Origin: Neurospora tetrasperma FGSC 2508 | Lineage: Eukaryota > Ascomycota > Sordariomycetes > Sordariales > Sordariaceae | NCBI RefSeq assembly: GCF_000213175.1 | Contig: NW_009799179.1 | Location: 9,701,470 to 9,765,469 of the forward strand | Direction of reading: 5' to 3' | DNA: 64,000 nt | Shown: piece after piece, positions 12,362 through 25,177 of the stretch | How the letters are laid out: each line of letters begins with the position of its first letter | Numbering within the stretch: position 1 is the stretch's first letter | Translations under genes and position numbers: made by a program | Notes under the pieces: model-generated | The model's input: only the letters and a program-made list of their open reading frames with translations | Database searches by the model: none | Told to the model about the DNA's origin: nothing

Positions 12362-14094
12362 AGGGCCGCGGTCGACTGATAAGCGTTGTCCATGCCGAAA
12401 CGCTCCGGGCCACGACGAGGAGCGAGGCTGGATGGATGATCAAGATGAATGAGATAAGCGATCTGGAACTTGAGCCATGATTTGGGTTACAGGCCCTAAA
12501 ATGGCTCTCTTGTGCATGATTGCTAGACAGAAAGGTCGACGCCTCCCAGATGGGGTAAGAGATAATGACAACTAGAACATAGTTTCCTTTCTCCCAAATG
12601 TGGTGATGACCTATTGATTACAAGCTGACTGTATTGATACGGTACTGATTTGACTGCCCTGGCCTATGTTCTATGGACCTACCATGCTCACCATTTCCAT
12701 CTTTTTTACATCAGCGCTCTTTCTCGAGTAGTCTTGAGTATAATATTGTAGTCACACCAGAATGGATGATTCGCATAGGTACACTGTTACACAAGGCGAC
12801 AAATGGAGGCAGTTTCAGTCACCGCAGCTTTAGTGTAGATGCGAAATATTTGCTTTTTGTTCTTCTTTCAAAATGCTTCCATTCTCCTTTTCTCTCTCTT
12901 CTCCCCTCTCTCTCAGCTTCACCCCCCTCAACTTCCACTTGGTATATGTCTCGCTGTCTGTCTGACTGTCTGATGTATTTGTAATTTCTCCTCTTCCTCC
13001 TCCTACTTTCACTCCTCCTACTCTCGGCGGCCAGGCTAGGTATCAATAAATCAAAGCCACTTTGCTTCTTCCCCAAAATGACGAGAAAAAAAAAAAGAAG
13101 AAATTGCTTTCTCAAGAAAATCCGGGCGAGCTATTTGCGCCAAATACCTTACTCCTTTCTGCCTCTGGTCCTTTCACGGACAACAGAGGCGAATCGAGTT
13201 AGTCTTTCTTCGAAAAAAAATACAGCGACACATTGTGTAATGATGTCCTTGTCTAAATGGCGGGATGAAATATATGCAAAAGCCCTTCGTCTTTTTTTTT
13301 TTTTTGTTCTGCCTCGTCCTTCCACTGACTGACTCCCCTCTGTCCTTGCGCTCTGCTATGCCTGCCCGCCTGCCTGCCTGCGATCTTCCGCTCCTCGCTT
13401 GGCTTGGATGAAAAAAAAAGAAAAGAAATGGAACGTTTTTTTCTTCAAACCCTCCCCACCACCGAAATGATACAAAGAAAGAAAAAGTGAACATAGAAGA
13501 AAAAGCGAAAACGGAGAGAAGAAAAAAAAAAAAAAAAGGAAAAAGCGAAGGTATAAAACACGAAGGGGAAACCAGAAGAGAAGAAAAAGAAAACACTCAA
13601 ACAGGAGGAAAGGACAAGCAGGAAAAAAAGCGAATGTTGCTCATAACGTACAGAGTTTTTGGAAAGAATATGTAAATGTAAATGCACAGAGAAATCGAGC
13701 TGTCCGCCGTACAAAATCACAGCGGAAGCACTCAACAGCAGCAACAATAACAACGCCCCGTAGCCATGCACCCAGCGCCTTGTAACTCCTTTTCCGAAGA
13801 CTCTCAAAATGATGGCCCAACCGGATGGGAATTTTTGTATGCTGTATAGAGAAGGGGGGGATGTATGTATAAACGGGTTGTGGATATTTGGAATGGGTAT
13901 TTGGTGCTTGTTTTTGTGTTAGATGGGATTGAGATGCATTGTCGTTATCGTCAGTTGAGGAAAGATTCCAAGTTTGAGTGTTGGAGATCGACAAATGAAT
14001 GCCCTACCGGGCCAGATGGCGAAGAGAACCTAACCAAGAATAAAGTGCCGGGTATAGTCGAAGATAACTGGAAACCGTCGTGCTGTTAGATCCC
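12362..14094. other. Intergenic, purine/pyrimidine-skewed
   Basis: 1.73 kb between the ends of two convergent genes. Much of it is strand-skewed: C/T-rich around 12,880-13,030 and A/G-rich at 13,400-13,640, with homopolymer runs such as the A tract near 13,527. Open frames here are low complexity (Lys/Arg/Glu or Phe/Ser runs) and I do not accept them as genes. It probably holds 3' untranslated regions. Confidence 0.5.
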
Positions 14095-16468
14095 TCAAGA
14101 ATGATTCCACCCAAACAGCGTTTTCCTAGACTTGGACTTGTTGCGTGAGTGTTTCGAGTCTTTCCCGTCTTTCGGATCATCGGCGTATTTTGGTTTGTGA
14201 ATCCTGTTCCTTGTTGTCAGCCTCCCTATCCCATATTCCCAGCTCGAAGACAGTGAGAAACACGAGGATAAAAACTTACCAGCTGTTTCCAACCATACTC
14301 ATTCCCTTGGCCTCCGCCTCTCGGTAATACTTGGCACTCTTCTTCAAGTTCTTCTTGCATCCGATACCCTGGGCATAGCAGAACCCAGCTTCCGCTAGAG
14401 CGTCCACGTCGCCCCACGCTATATCGTTTCCTTGTCAGCAAATCGACTCCCTCTCGCAAACCCTCACACCAGAAGAGACAGAAGACTTACACCCGGCAAT
14501 CTCAAAACACCTCAACGCCAAAACCTTGTCCTGCTCAATTCCCCACCCATTCATATGAGACACACCCAACTCGTAAAGCGCCAACGCAAACTGCGCCTTT
14601 CTCGCCTTGTGCTCCACCTTATCCACCGACTTTCCTTCCTTTGTCTTGTCGTCATCTTGCTGTAATTCCAAATTGACACTTGCCGCGGCCTTTCTGAGCC
14701 ATTCTACTCCCTCACGTTGGTTTGGTCTCATACCCCATCCGTGTCGGCAGGCGAGGGCGTAGAGCAGCATACCCGTGGGATGGCCTTGTTTTGCCGCGTG
14801 ACGGAGATGCCACGTAGATTCTTGCAGTGCACCCTTTTCGTGCAGGGCAACGGCTTTGGAGACGTGCTCTTCGGCGGTCATTTCGGCCATGGTCTGATGG
14901 CCGGTGGCTTGGCCTAGAGAGCGTGTAGCTGTGAGAGTGGCTGCTGTGTCGTGCGTAGCAGCGATGGAGGGTGCTGCTGTCGACGTTGGGGTGGCCGTGG
15001 GTGTGGCCGTCTTGTTTTGATTGCTGTCGGGTGTTGGAGACGTTGACGGTCGGGCGCGCTCGAGGGCACTGTCTGTTGAGAGGCGACCAATGGCTTCTGG
15101 CGACGGTTGCCGTGTTGAAGCTGACCTGGGGACCTCGAGGCTTACCTTGCTTTGCTCGGATGGTATCTGCCTGAGGCGGTCTTCGGATAGGCGAGGTCCT
15201 ACTGAGCTCGATGGCGATGGAGGAAGCTGTCCGGATACGTGAGCACGGGGGAGAAGCTCATTTGAGGTAGGCAACGGAGGCTGCTCGTTGGTAGTGACCT
15301 GCCTAAGGGGCGTACCAAACTCAGGCCTCTCGTCTTCCGCCCGCCGAACTGACTTTCCTCGTGGCAATGTGAACTGCACATTGTGGAAGGAGTGGTTACC
15401 GTCAGGGTCAGGGAAACCATCGCCGTTCATGCTGACCGGGGTATGCGCCTCATTATCAACCAAGACAAACGACGCATGGCTGTCAGAAGACGGCTGGCGA
15501 GCTGGAAACTCGAAGGAGGGGGTTTCTGCCCGACTCATGGGCATGGAAAAGTTCATAGATGGTTTTTGCAGTCCGGACATGTCCGATGCAATAGAGGGCG
15601 ACCGTTGACTGCGGCCCATAGGAGACAGGATGCTGCTGCTGGTAGACATCTTGCGGGAACCCTGAGAGACCTGAGAGTGAAACGATGTTCCCAACGAACC
15701 AAGCCCATCCTCGTCAGTCGGTTCCAGGGGCGAAGACATCATGCTCGAGGATCGCTTGGGGAACAAAGGGCGAGGTGGCAGCAGGCCACCCTGTACGTGC
15801 TCCGGCGAAGTCATAGCCCGAGTCAAAGTCGGTGCCGACGGTGGTGAGCGCGCCATGCTCTCTCGGGTTCCCATGGCCGAAGCCGATCGTCGCTCAATTT
15901 CGGGGCTGCGGTCGAGGGGCTGGGGCGATTCCTCCCTACGGGCTCCGATTCCGAAAGAGATCTCTCCTTCTACGCTTTCGGCATCGAGGTTCGGTCGAGC
16001 GGGCATCGGAACGGATGACTCGATTGGGGTGGGTGGGATGCGGCTCATGCGCGGGTGCATCGACTTGGGTCGGTTGCTCACGTCCTCGTCCACCTCGTGT
16101 CTCAGGCCCAGGCCGACGTTGTGCTGCGGTGTGTAAGCCTCATCGCTTCCAGAGTCTTGGGATAGGGAGCGAAAGTATTCGGAACGGCCTTGTACAATTA
16201 ACGGGCTATCGGTAGTCAGAGGCGGCAAACGGCTCAAGCGCCGGCCCTGCCTTGCGCTCTCTTCAAGTTGTTTGGCAAGCAGCCGGCTCTGCATGGCAAA
16301 AGCATCCAGAGGGGAGAGCTCTGGGGGCGCCTCGCCGGCGACATGGAGTCGAGGGGATCTCAGTGGCCTTGAGACGGACATTGCTGACTTGGACCGTATG
16401 TCGAGCTGCGCTGGACGGCGTGGTGTGGACGACATGATGGATTCTGTGTCGGCCGTGTCGGAACCCAT
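14095..16468 (-). CDS. Sel1-repeat protein (DSF2/SKT5-like)
   Basis: Three exons: 16468-14491, 14418-14280 and 14203-14095, with introns of 72 and 76 nt (GTAAGT...ATAG; GTAAGT...ACAG); product 741 aa. The first ~520 residues are Ser/Pro/Arg-rich and likely disordered, with many SP and TP sites. Residues ~525-720 are tandem Sel1-type helical repeats: AVALHEKGALQESTWHLRHA, GMLLYALACRHGWGM and AEAGFCYAQGIGCKKN can be read. The last exon is a basic tail ending KSRKTLFGWNHS with no CaaX box, so it is probably not the prenylated chitin synthase 3 activator itself. DSF2-type proteins share this layout. By family, Sel1 arrays are scaffolds, often in cell wall or cytokinesis control; the exact role is not visible. 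Without splicing, the frame ends in a false tail after FEIAG. Confidence 0.85.
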
Positions 16469-19400
16469 TGGATGTTTGTTCCGTAAGGAGTCGAGAAGGC
16501 CGAGAGAAGTTTCCTAAGTCGGTGGGTATGGATCCGAGTATAAAGGTCGGATTCTGGCGAGTCGGCCAAGAGGCCGCAACGTCACAGCGAGAGTCGAAAG
16601 TGTAGATTTCGAACTAAAGACGGTGCATCAAGTATGAGGAGGTCGAGTTTGAACGACGGACAGGTAGCGAGCGTGGTGTTGGTCTGTGGTTAGGCCGTGT
16701 GGTTCAACGAGCGTTGTTGCCGTCGTCGAGTTCGAGGACAGGCAGAATCGGTGGGTATCCCGGATAGTAATGCAGATGCAGGGACTCGAGGATCCCTATT
16801 CTCCCCTTTCGTCGAATGGACTCGTTCGAGAATGGAGGGGGGTGGCAAGCGAGTGTCGGGTGGTGTGCGTCAAAGCAGGTTTTCCGATGCTGGAGAAGGG
16901 CGCATTCGAACGGTCGACCTAACACGGGGTAGCTGTCGTGCTTGGTGAGGTAGGTCGACGATGACGGGACGACAGCGAATCAGTCCTAGCAGTGGCCCAT
17001 GGGGGGGTGTGGTGGACTGGAATCTGGTGGACGGGGAGTCGCAGCGATCGACAACGAGTGACTATAATTTAATTCGGACGGGGGGTTTTTGTCGAGGATA
17101 TGATGGCCGAGGGTAGTGAAGGTGGTTGAGGAATTGCGACTCGGCTCTCGGATTGACTCGCTCGTCTCTCGTTCGGCTCTCGACTGGAAGCGAATGGATG
17201 TCGTCCTTGGTATTCTCCTAGGTTAGGTAGGAAGAATGGGAGGAGACGTGTGTATAGAGGAGGAGGAGGAGGGGGACCTCGAGGGTTTGCAAGTGATGGT
17301 GGTAGTGAGGGTCGGGTACCTCTAGGGATGAAAGGAAAAAAAAGACAAGACAACGACAGGGACACCAAGGTACTCCGAGTCGTGGAGGAGAAGGGAAAAA
17401 AGGTAGTGTAGGTAGGCAAGGTAGGAACCAAACAGGGGGACACCGGTTGTTTTGCCCGAGGAAAGGGAACAACAAAGTCAAGAAGACATTGATGGAGTCG
17501 AAAAAGTGACAATGGATGGAAGTAAAGTGGACATGCATGGGCGAGCGAGCAGAAAGTGGAATCGGGGAATCTCGAAGCCCATTTGCTTGTTCTTTGCAAT
17601 TGTCATCCCAACTCTCTCAAGGTTCAAGGGAAGTTCATCTCTGTGGGCAGAGAGAGGCATCCATGGACGAACGGGTCTGGCGGGTCCCTGAGAAAAACGG
17701 TCTGTTAGGCCACGAGCGGGCCAACACTACGGGACCAATGACGGGGGCACCTTCACTCACTAACTGACACCACTGTAACCTCGTCTCAGCGCGTCTGATG
17801 CACACCCTTTGGTTAGCACGCTAGCGTTCGGGCATCGAGTGGGTTCATCTGGGGATATTAAGTGGGCCGGATGGGCGGGCGAATATTGCGGCTAGGCTGT
17901 TCACGGTAACATGTCTGTAATTGTGTTCCAAAAATGAAGGGCGCTAGAGTGGAACAGGAATAGCTGTGTGGATGGCGTTCCCTCACGTTCCTGAAAGCAT
18001 TCGAGATTGTGGAAGACGATGCAAGACACTCACTTCATGAAAGAAAGAGCGAACGATGCAAGACACCCTCTTACTGTTGTCGCTCTTACTGTTGTCATTC
18101 GCTAGTAAGGTACTACTTGCATAAGGTAATGAGTACTAGTGTAGGTACATACACGCTCTTACGTGAAAAATACAACCAGAGGTAGGTACCTACCTACCTA
18201 CCTACCGACAACTTGACTGCAGTGATTTTCCATGCATGATTTTCCTTTGTCGTCAACTCCAGCGACTCGTCTTCATCGATAAGTATCCTCCACTCTCCAG
18301 GACTTGATCTCCAGAAACGGTCGAACATCTGCATCTCGAAACCACGCAACATCCACCGGATTAAGCCCCATCTCTCCAAGATCTGCAATGGTATCACCGG
18401 TCCCCCTTTTCTCCAGGTCTCTTTTCTGATACATGGCAGCCTATCTCTTGACCCCTCAAATGCATCTCGCAATAGGTAGAGGTAGGGGCTCTATACAGTA
18501 TTTTCATAGAGGTACTAGACCGACCTGACCACACCGACAACGGCACAACGGCACAACGGCGCCCCCCTCATCACGATACACTATGTAACGTGGCACATAC
18601 ATACAGAAATAGTACACTACTCATCGCATTCGAATGTCCAGCACATCCGTTGGGTTCCGTCATGCTTCAAAGCAGTGCAACATGACTCCAAAATCCTCAA
18701 ACCTCTTGCATGGCGCCAAGCAACTCTAGATGTGGTCCATTTCTCCTAAACGGCCCCCTGGTCTCCCCATTTGACGTCTCGACCAGGGGCATTGCTTGCG
18801 GCTTATAAGACAATAGAACCCCTATAGTCGGAAAATGCACGTCTTTGGGGCCGGAAATTGTATGGCTGTCAGGTGCCCATCTCTCCTGCATGAAGCATTT
18901 TTTGAACTGTCGGTCTCGCTCGGGATTTGTTGAAACAACGTCGATGATGCTTCACATGGCTTTTCTTTTTTGTTGGCACGGTAGCAACCAGAGGTAGACC
19001 GCGAGAGAGGAGAGAGTTACAGAAAGCCTTCCGGTTATGAGCGCTCATTGATCCGTCGCCCAGAGTCAAGCCTTTGTCCCTTTTTCCCTTTTGCTCGGCC
19101 AAATCTCGTTTTCTCTCAAAACTGATCAGTCAAGTCACGGCCGACCGTCCGACGGCCCCGCTCGGGATGATACGCGATCGGATTCCCAATGCGATCCATC
19201 TATCCACTAATCTCTCAACCAACACTTGACAAGAAAAGAAACGAAACGACTACGGCAAAAACAATTAAAAAAAGAATTCGAGGTACACAACACATGCAAA
19301 TCTGTTTGCTGCCTCCATCATTACCTCGTGGCACATGGCACAGGGATGGATAGAACCCGCCAACTCAATCTCGTGTCGATGTCGTGCACTGATGGAAGAC

Positions 19401-21959
19401 TGGAAACGAGGAACCCCTTCCCGTCCGGTTACACGTGGGAGATGGTTGGAAACACTGGGATCTTGGTTAATGAGCCCTATGATGAGGTTTATAAGTAGGG
19501 ACGCGGTAGGCCACGGCAGGGAGATGAAGCACCTCTTTTGGTAGAGATGAACACCCACCAATAGCGGGTCTTTTTTTTTTTTTTTGTTCTATTGTTCATG
19601 ATATCTTCTTGGCTTCATCAGCACTTTTGATGACCTCCGTTTCTTGTCCAACGTTCCTCAAGAATGCCGCTGACGCTGTCGTGGTCAACTTAACACAAGC
19701 ATAGCCGCTGCCGCTGCCGCTTTGTACTTACCTGTAGCCACTGCACCGAGAGCAAACACGGGTTTTGCCACCACGTCGCCATCAGAGATCAAACTCAGCA
19801 GTACCGTCAAGGGAAAAAGAAAAAAAAAAGGAAAGAATGGAAGAACAGAAGCAAAGAACAGCGAAGACGAAAACGGACAACAACAGTTCAACATGGCAGG
19901 GGTTCTCCACGATTTCCGTTGAATGCAGCACTCACGAAAGCGCAATGTAGTCTTCAGCGGGACCTGCATCATTCGCTGCGTGCTGCATGCCATGCGCACA
20001 GCGCTGTCATTTTGCGATGCGAGTGCTGAAACGAGATGAACTGGACACTAAACAGAAGGGAAGTTCGGATCTTTTTCCCATGGCCGCTAAGCCCTTTTGG
20101 GATATCCGTTCGTCTTCTTATGATTTTGTTGTTTTCTTTTTCTCTCCTTGCTCTCACCGGTACGAACGAGAAATCATGCTTAAAGTTCACCTATATACGG
20201 CAATTCCTTTTATTCCTGTAGCGTTCATTACCACGATTCTAGCACATCACCACTGTGGTACACACTCTCTGATATGCGTTGAACCCTGCGGCCGAGCATC
20301 AATGCGAAGTACACGGCTACGAAGACACCAACAAAGGCTGGGGGAAAAAACGGGACTGGCTGCGTCCAGATCGCCATCACCGTCGCAACGACCCGATTTC
20401 CCGATCCTTTTCAGATCTCCAGCTTGAAAATCAAAATCTAGACCGAGATCCTCCAAGTCTAAAAGTCTTTGAGTCTTTGCCAAGTAGATCCAGCAACCCC
20501 AACAACGAAAGAAGAGGGAGAAAAAATGCGGGAGAGTCCAGGTCTGTCATTTGCTACAGTACAGTATGTATACCTTTCAAGGTCCATCAGGCAGCTTTTA
20601 CCATGCAGCTTCTTGCAGTTTGCTGGTGCTAAATCTCGAACTTGTCTGGTATTCAACATCTCGTCTTCAATTGAAAGAAACATTACGGGTACAGTCTACA
20701 ATGCAAAAACACTTTGCGCCTTCCATCATCTAATTGCCCACGATGGAAGTCTTCAGACATCCAAACTGAGATCTAACCGAGCAACTGAACCTACAGAAGG
20801 CAGAGTAACACCTAAGTACCTCTCTACCCAAACCAAACCAGAACCCTCATCGTGATTTGCCACGTTAACCATCACAAGCAAGCATGGCGAGGTCTGACGA
20901 TGTCTGAGGTAACTTTAATCCAGAGACACCCAAGTCAAGACACACAAGACAAACAAGCTGCTGTCTGCCGAAAACATACTTCTGCCAGGCACAAAACATG
21001 TACCAAGGTAGGTAACTAAAGCATACGAACCTCGTAGAAGATCGAACGACTAAAAAAAGGGTAAAGTATAATCTAGCCACTCCTCATGTCCAACAATCCA
21101 AACCGATTTAACCGATTTAACTAACACGATCAATCCGATCTAATCGTGGCGAATTTTTTTAGTTTCCTGCTGAGCTTAGTGTAGTTAAGTACCCAACAGC
21201 CAACTTGCACTGCACAGCCCTGTTCTAGGCAGTCTCGCGAGTGGAGTTTGACGTTTTCAGCCGCAACACCGGCGGCACTCCTCCTCTGCACACACATCGA
21301 GCTGTTCACGAAAACAGATACATAGAAAACAGTGTACAATATGACGACCCAGACTATCGGGTCATGATCGAGATTGAGTTCAGTCCGTATCCAGACTCTC
21401 GGTGGCCCCTGTTTCGGACCGAACTCTCCGGCCCTTTTCAGGTACCTTGTTCCTTACCTTACCTACCTTAGCTGCCAGGCACATGCTGCGTACCGATCCC
21501 TCCGATCCGTGCCCCACCCGGATCCGACTGGGGGTCCACATCGGCGTGCTTTGAGTACCTGTAGAGGCAGTGTAGCTTACACCGTCCGGCCGGGTCCCGG
21601 GTAGTCGGGTTCGTTCGTTTGGGCTGGGGTTAGGGTGGTTTGGATGGTGGTTTCAAGGGGTTCAGTTTGTTTTGAAACTGCCTGACCTTTACTTTGGGTA
21701 TACTCGTTTCGATATAGGGTAGGGAGGGTATCATGGAGGTTCACATCGCATCAAAACCAGCGACGCTCATCATGCAGGGAAATCAATTAGCACCGTGAAC
21801 AATTCTGCTGTATGTACCTAAGTAGATTCAGATAAACTTCAATAAATCTCAAAAAAAAGGAAATATTTGCAACTTCTCCCGCCTGTAGACACAACCAACC
21901 CATCAATCTATACCTACCTCTGCTTTTTCACCTCCCTTGACCAGCAGATATCCATGTGT
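16469..21959. other. Long gene-poor stretch
   Basis: About 5.5 kb with no convincing coding frame on either strand. The 1.3 kb next to 16,468 is strongly C/T-skewed when read toward the Sel1 gene, as expected of a long 5' leader or promoter. A TACC/GGTA microsatellite lies at about 18,181-18,206 and a T-run at about 19,569. A GGGTTAGGGTGG telomere-like word is at about 21,627 but is not repeated. A non-coding transcript cannot be excluded by eye. Confidence 0.45.
18181..18206. repeat. TACC tetranucleotide microsatellite
   Basis: GGTAGGTACC followed by repeated TACC units, so the left end is also palindromic. The same tetranucleotide recurs at 63,313-63,346 and as GGTAGGTAGG near 63,870. Confidence 0.8.
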
Positions 21960-23548
21960 TTAGTTATCCTTGCTCCTCAGCTTCTTCAACCTCACCGTGC
22001 CCTCAAACAAGCCTCTGTCTACCGCCGCCGCAACGGTCAAGGTACCACCCACGACCGCGCAAAGACCAGCCAAGAAGCCAAGGAAGGACTTGGCGCGCTC
22101 TTCGCGGTTGACCACCTTCATGGGGGAGATGTCCTATCGCCCACTTTGTTAGCACTCATCACCACCACCATATTATAAATCCACACCCAGATAGGTATAG
22201 GGGACTTACGTAGGAGAAAAACACGCCCGGAATACCTCCCCTACTGTGCAACCGCTCACCATGACCCTCCTTCGAATCATCACCTCCTGTCAAGCTGCGC
22301 TTATGGCTGGTAACGCTATACTGATGCGTCTCCATGCTTCCATCTGATCCGTACCCATACGCGCCCAGTCCAACACTGTGGTCCTGCTCCCAAGTCGCCT
22401 TGTTCTGCGCCGCCTGCTTCTCCCACCCCAAGGGCAAGTAAGAGGTCGGCACGATCTTGACAAAGTACATGAAGTTGTAGTTTGGATCGTCCGTCTCCTG
22501 CTTGGTGTTGTCCAGGGGATTCAAATGGTGGTTCGTCCACAGCGTGTTCTTCCCATTACCACCCAACTTGCGAACCAAGTCGTCAGGCAGCTGGGGACCG
22601 AATCGCAACGAGTGAATGATGTGGCTGAAGGAGTGGCCGCCGGGGACGGGCGTGCTCCACCACTGCGCCAGGTCGTGGACGTGCATGTTGCCGTTGGAGA
22701 AGGACCGGCCGGGCGCAATGTGGAAGTTGCCAATCACCTTGTTGACGCGCAGGCCGCCTTCGATGCGGCAGCCTTCGTGGCGCTGCTCGGCCAGCCGCTC
22801 CGTGTAGTGCTCCCGCTGGCATTGCTCCATGGTGGCGCCGTCGCCAAAGGCCCATGAGGCTTGGGCGTAGGCTTCGCGCACTTCTTCGCAGGTGGAGCAG
22901 CAGCCGGGCTTTTTGGCGTTGTAAGGGGCCGGGGCGCCGTAGCAGGGACCGCAGTAGGAGGGATCGAGGTGGGTGGCGGATTCGTCGGCGGCGTGGCTGT
23001 TGGGTAAGAGGTGTTAGTGGTGGTGCTATTGGTAATAGGTAATGGAAGGGGGAGATGGGTAAGGGAAAACGTACAGAGAAAGAATCTTGGCGTCAATCTC
23101 GCCTCCTCCTTCGCTTTGGGGCCTAAGTCTGATCTTCTTGACGCCGTGCTGGACGCCGTGTTGTTGCTCGCCGGATACGTCCATTACGTCGAGGGTCAAG
23201 AGTTCGCAGGGTACTTTGGGGAAGGTGATGTTGAGATGGATTTCCATTCGTTCGCCTGTGGGATTCCGTCATGGTCAGCTTCTCTTCTTCCTATCTGTCT
23301 TGACTATCCAGCTCTACTGTCTATGGGTTGCTGTTGTTGGGGTAAGTATGCGCACCTCGTCCCTTGTCAACCACCAACTCGGGGTGTATCACCACCTTCC
23401 TGTAGTCTCTCCATTCTCCCCACGAGAGGAACAAGACAACAAGCAGGGAGACAATGGTGACGATGCCTCCGGATGTTGTCCTGATCCTGGCATCTTCGAC
23501 TGTTTTTGTAAAAGCGTCGAGCTTGGTGAATCTCGATTTCCCGGCCAT
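21960..23548 (-). CDS. erv46: ERV46/ERGIC3-type COPII cargo receptor
   Basis: ER-Golgi membrane protein that, with Erv41, cycles in COPII/COPI vesicles and retrieves ER residents. Four exons: 23548-23356, 23255-23075, 22996-22210 and 22133-21960, with introns of 100, 78 and 76 nt, all GT-AG; product 444 aa, close to family length. It starts MAGKSRFTKLDAFTKTVEDA, the conserved cytosolic opening. TM1 is residues ~29-46 (IVTIVSLLVVLFLSW). The lumenal domain holds HLNITFPKVPCELLTLDVMD and the Cys cluster CGPCYGAPA...CCSTCEE. TM2 is residues ~403-425 (SFLGFLAGLCAVVGG), with a short basic tail RLKKLRSKDN facing the cytosol for coat binding. All frames join cleanly, so the model is firm. Confidence 0.94.
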
Positions 23549-25177
23549 CTTGGATCGTCGGCGGGTTTGTTGAAAGTTGCCTCTAGGGGCGGACGGGCTT
23601 CGGTGGAATCAGCGACGGCAATGACCCAACTGAATTCTCTGGATATGGACACAGTGTAATGAGCAGGTAGTTCTACCCCTAAGTAGCCGAGGGACGAGGG
23701 AATGTTCCAATGGAAGGTTCCACGTGGTTTCGTTGGTGGAGGGGTTCGTTTCCTCCCTTGCTGGGTGTTGTTGGTTCCCGTAGAGGGACGGAGCTTGCGC
23801 GTCACCAAGCGGGAACGGGTGGAAGCTGTGGAATTGACAACGGTACTCAAAGCTCCAGCTCCAGGCTGTTGTTAGTGGAATGTCAACTCTCTCATTCAGC
23901 TGTAGCCTTGTAGCTCGGGCGGGACGGGATAGGCGATCTTCACAAAGACTCCAAATTCCAGAAACGAGGGGCAGCAATCTAACAAACGAATAAGCACTTA
24001 TTAAGTTCTCGTTGACACTTTCGCTACTTCATCACCATCAATCAATCAATCAACCCTCCGGATTATTTAGTATCTTTTAACTGTTAACGAAACGAAACGC
24101 TAACGGACCTGAGTTGAGGCCACCTTACACGCTGATTCCCGGTCCGTTTTCTGATTGGTCAGTAAGTCTCCTAGGGATACCCACTACGTCGACCACCCAT
24201 GATCCTGGGGATGAACCGTCTTGGCGCTGCCAGGGGAAATTTGTCCTGCATGAACCCTTTTTGTCTTTTGTTTTCTGGAACAGTGATGCCCTTTTTCCAG
24301 GAATGGCATGGTGATCAAAACATTGGACTCTGTCCACTTTTGACTCCCGCTTTGTTGCCACGACAACCGTATGTGAAGTCACTGCATCTCTAGCATCTGT
24401 TTGCAAAGAATACTGGACCAGATAATGATAGCCTCGAACAATATGTCCATGTCTGCTCGCCAGCATCAAGCCATCATGGCCTTCCTCAAAAATAAAAAAT
24501 AAAAATCGAGAACAGTTCTGTATCGAAGGGAAGGAACAAAAGAGTCGGCTCATTTGTCACTGAACTGACTTTCCCGTAGGTATCACAGGCACAGGTGGAG
24601 GTTTCCTCTGGGTTCTATTTTCGCAAAGTCGCAGATGCAATGCTGGTTATTGCCTTGAGGAATTGCCAGCCTTGAACCATGAGCTCTTGCAGGCAATGCA
24701 GTCTGGCCAACAGAGGAAAGTCTGAGCCACCACCAGACTGGTTTCTGTTTGCCTCCCACTTTCCTCCTCTTGCTAAGAAAAGGTTGTGAGGCCCTATAAG
24801 GGGCAGATGTTCTTGAAGGGAAGTACAATCATCTAACTTGGACACCAACTTGAACTGAAGTAAGTTGAAATCTAGGATTTTACCAACCTAATCCACACAC
24901 CAGTCACTGTCACCAACCATCACAACATCAAGTGTTACGCCAATCCATCATTTGATCGTTCTTCAGCAACTATACCATCACACAATATTGCACAGCTAAA
25001 TCTTGGTTAATGTCCATCCAACAACATACCCAACATCATTGATCACAACTACAACAGACAAGCATCGCTCCAATCTGCTTCCCACATCAGTTCACCAAAA
25101 AGACTACCATAAACAACCAACCCAACTTACCACACAAACACACACTACACTCGGAACTACCAAGCTAACTACCCAAA
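23549..25177. other. Intergenic, divergent promoters
   Basis: 1.6 kb between erv46 (-) and the gene starting at 25,178 (+). It contains a short TCAA run near 24,036 and a CA-rich leader over 24,890-25,170. No gene supported. Confidence 0.5.

Noticed and set aside
13174-13807. Phe/Ser-rich minus-strand frames
   Set aside because: Made by homopurine/homopyrimidine DNA; no domain, no splice support.
21600-21660. Telomere repeat word GGGTTAGGG
   Set aside because: A single occurrence, no array.
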